Source: Sulfidibacterium sp964473395
GTDB lineage: Bacteria > Bacteroidota > Bacteroidia > Bacteroidales > F082
Length of the DNA stretch: 13,366 bases
Direction: 5' to 3'
Assembly: GCA_964473395.1 (NCBI GenBank)
Contig: CAYYOW010000065.1
Location: forward strand, 1 to 13,366
Shown here piece after piece: positions 6,892-13,366 of this stretch (position 1 is the stretch's first letter; each line of letters begins with the position of its first letter). Position numbers and translations under genes: made by a program. The notes under the pieces are model-generated. The model ran no database searches and had not been told where the DNA came from. It worked only from the letters and a program-made list of their open reading frames with translations.

Positions 6892-7705
6892 CTTGTACCA
6901 CTCCTTCCAGTAATTTCATCTTTTCCTTCTTTTCCAAGCTCTTGATGATGTAAACGTAATGCAGACTGTTAAAGTCTGTGCTAAACTGTAACGTGGCCTT
7001 ATTCAGGTTATGGTTTTTGCTTTTTTCAAAATCATGGACCGTGCCAATGTTCAGCCCGGCAGGAAAAATAAACGAATTACCACTCGTGATAATAGTATCG
7101 CCAATGTTAAGCTGAATATGTGCCGGGATGTCAATGACTTCACCGAGCCGCCCTTGTTTTTCGCCCCAAACCACGTTCACAAGCTGGGCATCTTTCTTTA
7201 TGCGGGCACTGATGTGGGCGTGGGTGTTCAGCAGCGACATAGCCAAAGAGTAATTTTGAGAAACGCCAATGATAATACCTGCTATTCCCTTATCCGACAA
7301 TATCCCCATCTCTTTTTGAATTCCCTGTTTTTTCCCTTTGTTCAGCACAATAAAATTATTGACATGGTTTACCGTGTTGCGGATGACAACGGCCGGGATA
7401 TATTGATAAGAGGAGTCTTCTTTCTCACGGTAACTACTATCGGGAGCAAGGGTATTCGTTAAAAGCATGTTGAACAGACGGCCGTTTTCTTCCAGAAGTC
7501 GCCGGTTTTTTTCTTTCAGGTTAAAATAAGCGGTCATTCCGTGGTAAGTATCGAAGACGTCGCCACTAATGTCGCTGGCAGCATTAAAGCTTAGCATTCG
7601 CTGATACGAAAAGCCGTTCATTAGCATCACGAAAGAGGCGATTTCCAGTATGATAAACAGACTGAAAAACTGATGCTTCAGAAAAAAGGACAGCAGGTTA
7701 CGCAT
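6884..7705 (-). CDS. mreC: Rod shape-determining protein MreC
   Basis: 273-aa bitopic protein that links cytoplasmic MreB to periplasmic peptidoglycan synthases. One N-terminal transmembrane helix (about 9-30) is followed by a charged helical, probably coiled-coil stretch (about 60-82), then the two beta-domain core of MreC. Family motifs include NFIVLNKGKKQGI (117-129), a GIAGIIIGVS segment (140-149) and GDTIITSGNSFIFPAGL (202-218). Length is normal for Bacteroidota. It starts 19 bp after the mreB stop and overlaps mreD, so the three genes are probably one transcript. No Shine-Dalgarno is evident before its ATG. Confidence 0.94.
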   Translation of the reverse strand: MRNLLSFFLKHQFFSLFIILEIASFVMLMNGFSYQRMLSFNAASDISGDVFDTYHGMTAYFNLKEKNRRLLEENGRLFNMLLTNTLAPDSSYREKEDSSYQYIPAVVIRNTVNHVNNFIVLNKGKKQGIQKEMGILSDKGIAGIIIGVSQNYSLAMSLLNTHAHISARIKKDAQLVNVVWGEKQGRLGEVIDIPAHIQLNIGDTIITSGNSFIFPAGLNIGTVHDFEKSKNHNLNKATLQFSTDFNSLHYVYIIKSLEKKEKMKLLEGVVQDE

Positions 7706-7724
7706 GCAATAACAACAAATTAGT

Positions 7725-8747
7725 TTACTTTATCAGGAAAGTAAATTTCTCAAAGTTCTTCAGGGCAATACCTGTTCCGCGAGCTACGGCACGTAAAGGG
7801 TCTTCGGCAACATGGACGGGTAAATGTGTTTTTTGATGAATCCGTTTGTCGAGACCACGCAGCAGCGAGCCGCCACCGGCAAGGTAAATTCCGGTACGAA
7901 AAATGTCGGCAGAAAGTTCGGGAGGGGTGTTCTCCAAAGCATGCAACACGGCAGCTTCCACTTTCGATATGGATTTGTCGAGGCAGGTGGCAATCTCTTT
8001 GTAGTTCACCGTAATTTCTTTAGGAATACCGGTAAGCATGTCGCGCCCGTGAACGGCATAATCATCCGGAGGATTTTCGAGGTCAGTGAGGGCGGCACCC
8101 ACTTCTATTTTTATACGTTCGGAAGTACGTTCACCAATAGTAATGTTGTGCTGCTTGCGCATATACTCTTCAATGTCGGCATTAAAATCATCTCCTGCAA
8201 TACGGATGGAAGTGTTGTTCACAATACCACCCAGGGCTATTACGGCAATTTCACTGGTGCCGCCGCCGATGTCGATAATCATGTTACCTGTAGGCTCAAG
8301 CACATCAATACCGATACCAATGGCAGCAGCCATTGGTTCATGAATCAGTTTGATCTCTTTGGCACCAGCCTGTTCTGCCGAATCTTTCACTGCACGCTCC
8401 TCCACTTCGGTAATCCCCGAAGGGATACAAATCACCATTTTCAATGCAGGCGGAAACAATGAGCCTTTTATGCCAATCATCTTAATCATTTCCCGGATCA
8501 TATATTCGGCTGACTGGAAGTCGGCAATAACGCCATCCCGCAAAGGCCTGATAGTCTTTATATTGTCGTGCGTTTTCCCATGCATCATCATGGCCTTTTT
8601 TCCCACGGCAATAATTTTTCCGGTGTTTCGCTCCAGCGCCACAATAGAAGGTTCGTCCACAACTACTTTGTCGTTAAAAATAATGACGGTGTTGGCTGTC
8701 CCCAAATCGATGGCAATCTCTTTGGTCAAAAATGAAAATAGGCCCAT
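7725..8747 (-). CDS. mreB: Rod shape-determining actin homologue MreB
   Basis: 340-aa bacterial actin that polymerises on the inner membrane and directs lateral wall synthesis. All nucleotide-binding motifs are present: phosphate-1 DLGTANT (14-20), the EPMAAAIG segment with the catalytic glutamate E137, phosphate-2 DIGGGTSE (159-166), and the adenosine motif LAGGGSLLRGLD (289-300). The N-terminal MGLFSFLTKE is the short membrane-proximal start typical of this phylum. The ATG is fixed by an AAAGGAG Shine-Dalgarno 9 nt upstream. It lies 51 bp after purH, with a -7 promoter box in that gap, so it can be transcribed both on its own and by read-through. Confidence 0.97.
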   Translation of the reverse strand: MGLFSFLTKEIAIDLGTANTVIIFNDKVVVDEPSIVALERNTGKIIAVGKKAMMMHGKTHDNIKTIRPLRDGVIADFQSAEYMIREMIKMIGIKGSLFPPALKMVICIPSGITEVEERAVKDSAEQAGAKEIKLIHEPMAAAIGIGIDVLEPTGNMIIDIGGGTSEIAVIALGGIVNNTSIRIAGDDFNADIEEYMRKQHNITIGERTSERIKIEVGAALTDLENPPDDYAVHGRDMLTGIPKEITVNYKEIATCLDKSISKVEAAVLHALENTPPELSADIFRTGIYLAGGGSLLRGLDKRIHQKTHLPVHVAEDPLRAVARGTGIALKNFEKFTFLIK

Positions 8748-8756
8748 ATTTTATCT

Positions 8757-8763
8757 CTCCTTT
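8757..8763 (-). promoter_or_regulatory. Shine-Dalgarno sequence of mreB
   Basis: The minus strand reads AAAGGAG, separated from the mreB ATG by 9 nt. It is the clearest ribosome binding site in the window; most other genes here lack one, as is usual in Bacteroidota. It fixes the mreB start codon. Confidence 0.7.
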
Positions 8764-8789
8764 AAACTCATGTTTTATAAATACTCCTG

Positions 8790-8797
8790 CAAAGATA
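8790..8797 (-). promoter_or_regulatory. Candidate -7 promoter box for mreBCD
   Basis: The minus strand reads TATCTTTG, an exact TAnnTTTG, beginning 1 bp past the purH stop codon. It implies a leader of about 35 nt before mreB. No clear TTTG lies at the -33 position, which would fall inside the last codons of purH. Confidence 0.45.
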
Positions 8798-8798
8798 C

Positions 8799-10313
8799 TT
8801 AATGTTTAAAATGTCGGATACCCGTAAAAACCATACTCATTTGATGCAGGTCGCAATAAGCTATGGAATCCTTATCACGGATGGATCCGCCCGGCTGGAT
8901 AACCGCCCTGACACCAGCTTTGTCCGCTATCTCCACAGAGTCAGCAAAGGGGAAAAAGGCATCGGAAGCCATCACGGCACCCTCCAGCGACAGGTTGAAA
9001 GCATTGGCCTTTTCAATGGCATGACGCAAAGCATCCACACGCGAAGTCTGGCCGGTTCCCGAACCAAGCAACTGCTTGTTTTTGGTCAGAACAATGGCAT
9101 TGCTTTTGGTGTGCTTCACTATTTTGTTCGCGAAAAGTAAATCCTCCACTTCGGCAGCAGTGGGCAGTACCTTTGTTTTCACTTCGAGGTCGGCATCGGT
9201 TTCGGTAACCTCATCTCGTTGCTGCCACAAAACGCCGTTCAAAATGGAGCGAAATTGTTCTCCGGCAAAAGTATAGGCTTTCTTTTTCAGGATAATCCGG
9301 TTCTTTTTGGTTTGCAAAATTTTCAGGGCTTCAGGCTCATAACCGGGAGCAAGAATGATTTCAAAGAAAATCTTATTAATTTCAGTAGCGGTAGCAACAT
9401 CAACCGTGCGGTTTGTGACCAGAACTCCGCCGAAAGCGGAAACCGGATCACCGGCCAGCGCATCTTTCCAGGCTTCTGTCAGATTTTCGCGGCAGGCCAG
9501 CCCGCAGGCATTGTTGTGTTTTATCACGGCAAAGGTGGTCTCCTCAAAATCATCGATAAGGTGAACGGCAGCATCCAGGTCGAGCAGGTTATTGTACGAA
9601 ATAGCTCTGCCGTGAAGCTGTTCATAGACCTCTTCGGGATGGCCGAAGAAAACACCCTTTTGATGAGGATTTTCGCCATAACGCAGCACAGTGGCTTTTT
9701 GTTCGCTTTTCTTAAACCTTTGTATGTTACCCCGATTCATCCAGTTAAAAATAGACGTGTCGTAATGCGAGCTTACGTCGAAAGCGCCGGCTGCAAAATA
9801 TTGACGGTCGTCAATATCCGTTTCGCCACTTTTCTGCACCAGCAGTGTGAGCAGATCGTCATACATTTCCACGGAAGGAACCACCAGCACATCGAGCCAG
9901 TTTTTGGCTGCCGCCCGGATGAGAGATATCCCGCCGATATCTATTTTCTCAATGATTTCCTGACGCGCCTGCGTATGTGCCAACGTCTCCTCAAAAGGAT
10001 ACAAATCCACGATAACCAAATCGAAGGTTGGGATGGCATATTGTTGCAGTTCCTTCAAATCATTTTCGTTTTCGCGACGAGCAAGGATACCGCCGAATAC
10101 TTTGGGATGTAACGTTTTGACCCTTCCACCAAGAATAGGCGGGTAGTCAGTCAGCGATTCTACCGTGTGTGCATGAAACCCATTTTGGGTAATAAACTCA
10201 TATGTCCCACCGGTAGAATAAAGATCAATTTTCAATTCGGAAAGCTTTTTCAAAATGGGAAGAAGTCCATCTTTGTTAAAAACCGATACCAAAGCTGTTT
10301 TTATCTTTTTCAC
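8799..10313 (-). CDS. purH: Bifunctional AICAR transformylase/IMP cyclohydrolase PurH
   Basis: 504-aa cytosolic enzyme for the last two steps of de novo IMP synthesis: formylation of AICAR by 10-formyl-tetrahydrofolate, then ring closure of FAICAR to IMP. The N-terminal MGS-like cyclohydrolase domain (about 1-190) has STGGT (33-37) and LGGRVKTLHPK (61-71). The transformylase domain has RYGENPHQ (211-218), the catalytic Lys-His in IKHNNACG (264-271), GDPVSAFGG (288-296), SDAFFPF (450-456) and QPGGSIRD (463-470). Length is normal. Translation appears to start at GTG (10311-10313); an in-frame stop lies two codons upstream, so no longer version is possible, and the frame gives the expected KKIKTALVSVF N-terminus. 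It heads the purH-mreBCD cluster and is divergent from the ABC permease gene. Confidence 0.97.
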   Translation of the reverse strand: MKKIKTALVSVFNKDGLLPILKKLSELKIDLYSTGGTYEFITQNGFHAHTVESLTDYPPILGGRVKTLHPKVFGGILARRENENDLKELQQYAIPTFDLVIVDLYPFEETLAHTQARQEIIEKIDIGGISLIRAAAKNWLDVLVVPSVEMYDDLLTLLVQKSGETDIDDRQYFAAGAFDVSSHYDTSIFNWMNRGNIQRFKKSEQKATVLRYGENPHQKGVFFGHPEEVYEQLHGRAISYNNLLDLDAAVHLIDDFEETTFAVIKHNNACGLACRENLTEAWKDALAGDPVSAFGGVLVTNRTVDVATATEINKIFFEIILAPGYEPEALKILQTKKNRIILKKKAYTFAGEQFRSILNGVLWQQRDEVTETDADLEVKTKVLPTAAEVEDLLFANKIVKHTKSNAIVLTKNKQLLGSGTGQTSRVDALRHAIEKANAFNLSLEGAVMASDAFFPFADSVEIADKAGVRAVIQPGGSIRDKDSIAYCDLHQMSMVFTGIRHFKH

Positions 10314-10462
10314 AATCTATTGAATTTTAAATGTTTAACTGAGACGCATTGCTTTTAATTTTCTTTTTGCAAAATACAAGGAAAAGATGAAATTTTCCTT
10401 TAATTTTGAAAATATATTTTTAGCACAAAAACGGAAACAATATTCACGAAAAAAAGATTGGA

Positions 10463-11704
10463 ATGGTCGTTCTTAAGCTCATCTACGAAAGCTTGGTATT
10501 TGCCTATAAGTCATTAGTCATCAATAAGGTAAGGACATTTCTTTCGTTACTCGGTATCACCATTGGTATTTTTTCCATTATTTCGGTATTTACAATTTTT
10601 GACAGCCTGCAATCGAACATTGAAAGTGAAATCAACTCACTTGGAAGCAACGTCCTGTTTATACAAAAATGGCCATGGATAATGGGTGGAGGGATGCCGT
10701 GGTGGAAATATTTTCAGCGTCCTCAGCCCACGAAAGAGGAGATGAAAGAGATTTTGAAAAGAAGCAACACCGTTGCCGATGCCGCTTATATGTTTTCCGT
10801 TACCCGAAATGTTTACAACGGTGACAATTCGATGGATAACATTCCCATTGTTTCCGTTTCCTATCATTACAACAAAGTGATGCCTTTTGATTTGCAGGAG
10901 GGCAGGTATTTTACGCAAACGGAAAGTCAGGGAGGCCGTAATTTGGCCATTATTGGTGCGGATGTGGCGAAAAACCTCTACCCGCACGAAGACCCTATAG
11001 AGCGCAGCATCAAAGTTTTTGGACGTAAACTATTGATTATAGGGGTGATAAAGAAGAAAGGAGAAAGTGTTTTTGGTAATTCTTCCGATAGTTGGGTTAT
11101 TATTCCCGTCAACTATGCCCGCACAGTGGTGAATTCGAGAAAAATCAACGCTTCCATTGTAGTTATGTCAAAACCCTATGTGAGTGTTGATGCCATGAAA
11201 GATGAGCTGACAGGTATCATGCGTTCCATTCGCAAGTTAAAGCCCAGGGCAGACGACAATTTTGCTATCAATCAGACCGATATCATTAATAAAGGTTTTG
11301 ACAAGCTTTTCAGCGTGCTTGCAATGGTAGGATGGATTATTGGTGGCTTTTCGCTGCTGGTGGGCGGCTTTGGTATTGCAAACATTATGTTTGTATCCGT
11401 GAAAGAGCGCACCAGCCAGATTGGGATCCAAAAATCCATCGGGGCAAAGAAATATTTCATCCTGTTACAGTTCCTTTTTGAAGCTTTTTTCCTATCAGTC
11501 TTCGGTGGAATCGTTGGCTTGTTGTTAGTTTTTATTATAACTTATGTCAGCTCGTCTCTGGTGGGTTTCACACTCACCCTGACGCTGAAAAATATTATGC
11601 TGGGAATCGGTGTTTCCGGATTTATCGGAATCATATCCGGATTTGTTCCTGCCTGGAGCGCTTCCCGTCTTGATCCGGTAGAGGCCATGCGGTCAACATT
11701 CTAA
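10463..11704 (+). CDS. MacB/FtsX-type ABC transporter permease
   Basis: 413-aa inner-membrane permease of the MacB/FtsX superfamily. Topology is typical: helix 1 at about 22-46, a large periplasmic MacB_PCD-like domain (about 47-285), then three C-terminal helices near 288-312, 338-362 and 379-400 forming the FtsX domain. The cytoplasmic coupling segment VSVKERTSQIGIQKSIGAKK (311-330) and the ending DPVEAMR (404-410) are family hallmarks. Such proteins work with a separate LolD/MacB-type ATPase in mechanotransmission, lipoprotein release or drug/peptide efflux. No ATPase or membrane fusion partner is adjacent, so the substrate is unknown. It is the only rightward protein gene here, and the 149-bp gap to purH holds no clear TAnnTTTG box in its direction. 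The ATG start puts helix 1 at the usual distance. Confidence 0.92.
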   Translation: MVVLKLIYESLVFAYKSLVINKVRTFLSLLGITIGIFSIISVFTIFDSLQSNIESEINSLGSNVLFIQKWPWIMGGGMPWWKYFQRPQPTKEEMKEILKRSNTVADAAYMFSVTRNVYNGDNSMDNIPIVSVSYHYNKVMPFDLQEGRYFTQTESQGGRNLAIIGADVAKNLYPHEDPIERSIKVFGRKLLIIGVIKKKGESVFGNSSDSWVIIPVNYARTVVNSRKINASIVVMSKPYVSVDAMKDELTGIMRSIRKLKPRADDNFAINQTDIINKGFDKLFSVLAMVGWIIGGFSLLVGGFGIANIMFVSVKERTSQIGIQKSIGAKKYFILLQFLFEAFFLSVFGGIVGLLLVFIITYVSSSLVGFTLTLTLKNIMLGIGVSGFIGIISGFVPAWSASRLDPVEAMRSTF

Positions 11705-11741
11705 AAGGTCGTTTCAGAAATATTAGGGTGCCCGGAAATTA

Positions 11742-12287
11742 TTATTCTCCCTTCATATCAATAAGATAATCTACATAAAGTTCTCCGTTCAGGGAGTAGT
11801 TTTTGGGGATAAGATTAAGGTTGATAAAACAGTAATAGTAAGGTTTTACCTTAGCCCAATCCATAATTTGGGCCGCTGCTTTAAAAGTTCCGCCGGTGGC
11901 CAGCACATCATCAACAACCAGAACATGTGTCCCCTCTGCCAAAGCATCTTTTTTCATTTCAATCACATCTTCACCATATTCTTTTTTAAAAGAAGCGGTA
12001 AAGACATCTCCGGGGAGTTTTCCTTTTTTGCGCAGAGGTACAAAACCAACACCAAGCTGATTGGCAATGGCCGTTCCCAGGATAAATCCTCGTGCTTCAA
12101 TACCTGCCACCATGGTTACTTTGTCATGAAAAAAATCAGCCACGCTGTTTACCACAATCTCCATGGAAAGCTTGCTCATAAACAGCGGTGTGATATCTAC
12201 AAAACGAATCCCCTTGATAGGATAATCCTCGTAGAACCGAACCATTCCCGGGAACATGTTTTTTCTGGAGTTTTCTAAATAAATCAT
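11742..12287 (-). CDS. apt: Adenine phosphoribosyltransferase
   Basis: 181-aa cytosolic salvage enzyme that joins adenine and PRPP to give AMP. The PRPP-binding signature VVDDVLATGGT is at 124-134, with AGIEARGF at 61-68 and VPLRKKGKLPG at 83-93, and the N-terminal hood motif DYPIKGIRFVDITPL at 21-35. Length matches the family (about 170-185 aa). The chosen ATG leaves 20 residues before DYP, the same spacing as in E. coli Apt; later Met codons at 11 and 15 are possible but less likely. It is convergent with the ABC permease gene (37 bp between stops) and has its own -7 box upstream, so it is probably monocistronic. Confidence 0.96.
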   Translation of the reverse strand: MIYLENSRKNMFPGMVRFYEDYPIKGIRFVDITPLFMSKLSMEIVVNSVADFFHDKVTMVAGIEARGFILGTAIANQLGVGFVPLRKKGKLPGDVFTASFKKEYGEDVIEMKKDALAEGTHVLVVDDVLATGGTFKAAAQIMDWAKVKPYYYCFINLNLIPKNYSLNGELYVDYLIDMKGE

Positions 12288-12334
12288 AATGGTTACGCTT
12301 AATGAATAAATTCTTTCAAGAAACTTTAACCCTA

Positions 12335-12342
12335 CAAATATA
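12335..12342 (-). promoter_or_regulatory. Candidate -7 promoter box for apt
   Basis: The minus strand reads TATATTTG, an exact TAnnTTTG, 47 bp upstream of the apt ATG. The nearest upstream TTG is about 25 bp away, slightly too far for the normal -33 spacing. It suggests apt is transcribed separately from the CLC gene behind it. Confidence 0.5.
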
Positions 12343-12407
12343 ACTTAAATAGTGCGTTCTTTTAGCGCAACTAAAGAAAAATATCGGGAGATTTGCGGAA
12401 GTAGTTT

Positions 12408-13366
12408 TTATTCATCAGAAAACTCACGGAGCAACTTACGGTACTGGGAAAACACGCGGGCACGGGAGACAAAGCCAAGATATTTCCCATCTTTAATAAC
12501 GGGAAGATTATAGTTTCCTGTATCCTGAAACTTCTTTGCCACATCTTCCATAGTTTCATTGGGGCTCACAAGAGGCTCGGGCATATACATCAGCTCATCA
12601 ACGCGAATAGTGTCATAGAGTTCGGGTTTAAAAATAATGTTCCTGATGTCGTTCATAAAAATGATTCCCTGGAAATTGTTGTTATCATCAACCACTGCCA
12701 CAAGATTTCTCTCCGAGTTTGACAGTACCTGAACCAGGTCGCCGAGGTTAGCGTTTTTGTTGATAGTCCTGAAGTTAGTTTCAATAAGGTTTGACACTTC
12801 CATCATTTGAAGCACCGCTTTGTCTTTGTGATGTGTTACCAGTTCGCCTTTTTCTGCAAGTCGTTTGGTATAAATAGAGTGTGTTTCAAACAGACTGATA
12901 GTAAGGTAAGAGAAGATGGCTGTAAAAATCAACGGTGCAAACAGCTGATAATTACCTGTAAATTCAGCTACAAGAAAAATCCCGGTCAACGGTGCATGCA
13001 TAACTCCCGCCATAACTCCCGCCATACCCACGAGGCCCATATTTTTTTCGGGGACATTGGCAAAAGGAAGCAGGTTAATCATTTTGGCATAAAAAACACC
13101 GGCTACGCCTCCCATAAACAATGATGGGGCAAAAATACCACCAACCCCGCCACTCGCCCCGGTAGTAGCCATAGCTATCACTTTGAAAACCAAAATGAGA
13201 GCCAAAAGCAAAAGCAAATGCCATATTCTTCCCGAAGAGGCAGCTATATTTTGATTAATAAAAACGCTGGCGTTGCCGGAGATGAGCAGACGCAAAAACT
13301 CATAGCCTTCTCCATAAATAGAGGGGAAAACATAAATGATTATTCCCAGAACTATTCCACCTACCA
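12408..13366 (-). CDS. CLC-family chloride channel/transporter with two CBS domains (partial)
   Basis: C-terminal 318 residues of a voltage-gated-chloride-channel-family membrane protein; the 5' part lies beyond the right edge. The open frame runs to the edge (first full codon 13364-13362). It includes a GGIVLGIIIYVFPSIYGEGY segment typical of the middle of CLC proteins, the anion-filter motif GIFAP (visible residues 76-80), and the pore-lining tyrosine in NYQLFAPLIF (Tyr at 139). The cytoplasmic tail holds two CBS domains, about 188-250 and 253-313, which usually bind adenine nucleotides and gate the transporter. The motifs that separate channels from chloride/proton antiporters lie outside the window, so the mechanism is undecided. 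It ends 120 bp before the apt start on the same strand. A TTG inside the frame at 13295 is not the start. Confidence 0.93.
   Translation of the reverse strand, partial: VGGIVLGIIIYVFPSIYGEGYEFLRLLISGNASVFINQNIAASSGRIWHLLLLLALILVFKVIAMATTGASGGVGGIFAPSLFMGGVAGVFYAKMINLLPFANVPEKNMGLVGMAGVMAGVMHAPLTGIFLVAEFTGNYQLFAPLIFTAIFSYLTISLFETHSIYTKRLAEKGELVTHHKDKAVLQMMEVSNLIETNFRTINKNANLGDLVQVLSNSERNLVAVVDDNNNFQGIIFMNDIRNIIFKPELYDTIRVDELMYMPEPLVSPNETMEDVAKKFQDTGNYNLPVIKDGKYLGFVSRARVFSQYRKLLREFSDE

Noticed and set aside
9219..10112. 297-aa open frame on the plus strand
   Set aside because: It is antisense to the well-conserved purH gene; the purH frame carries every family motif while this one has none.
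12351..12372. Hairpin-like repeat (AGTGCG with CGCAACT) between the CLC and apt genes
   Set aside because: The stem is short with a bulge, and no T-run follows on either strand, so it is not called a terminator.
13293..13295. TTG as the start of the CLC gene
   Set aside because: The frame stays open to the window edge and the upstream residues match the CLC family, so the gene is simply cut at its 5' end.

Overview
The window looks like ordinary chromosomal DNA of a member of the phylum Bacteroidota, probably an environmental Bacteroidales-type lineage (inference). Three things point there. The order purH-mreB-mreC-mreD is characteristic of that phylum. Several genes are preceded by a TAnnTTTG element, the -7 promoter box of the Bacteroidota sigma factor, while Shine-Dalgarno sequences are mostly absent (mreB is the exception). 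The proteins are also close in style to Bacteroidales homologues, for example the N-terminus of PurH and the MacB-like permease. No mobile element, CRISPR array, toxin-antitoxin pair or defence island is visible.

Layout. Positions 1-31 may hold the start of a leftward gene cut by the window edge, followed by about 440 bp of AT-rich DNA with no convincing gene. From 474 to 5813 there are three leftward membrane-protein genes: a cation diffusion facilitator with an extra C-terminal NifX-like domain, an MgtC/SapB-DUF4010 family protein, and a 915-residue UPF0182 protein. A second gene-poor stretch (5814-6178) carries the UPF0182 upstream region and a well-formed promoter for a tRNA-Phe(GAA) gene, which is followed by a strong intrinsic terminator. 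From 6367 to 10313 lies a leftward cluster purH-mreB-mreC-mreD, covering the last two steps of IMP synthesis and the rod-shape cytoskeleton. A single rightward gene, a MacB/FtsX-type ABC permease, lies divergent from purH. It converges on the leftward apt gene (adenine salvage), which is followed by a leftward CLC chloride channel/transporter with two CBS domains. The CLC gene runs off the right edge.

How the genes relate. The mreBCD products form the inner-membrane/cytoskeletal scaffold of the elongasome. The usual downstream partners in this phylum (PBP2 and RodA) are not here, because the cluster ends facing the tRNA gene. purH and apt both serve purine nucleotide supply but are separate transcription units. 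The left-hand block (metal efflux, MgtC-like, UPF0182) consists of membrane proteins of partly unknown function, perhaps linked to ion homeostasis, but co-function there is only an inference from adjacency.

I did not find a clearly new multi-gene system. The most notable items are the CDF-NifX domain fusion with an Asn replacing the usual His in its fifth-helix metal site, the large UPF0182 protein with an operator-like inverted repeat just before its start codon, and the separation of mreBCD from PBP2/RodA.
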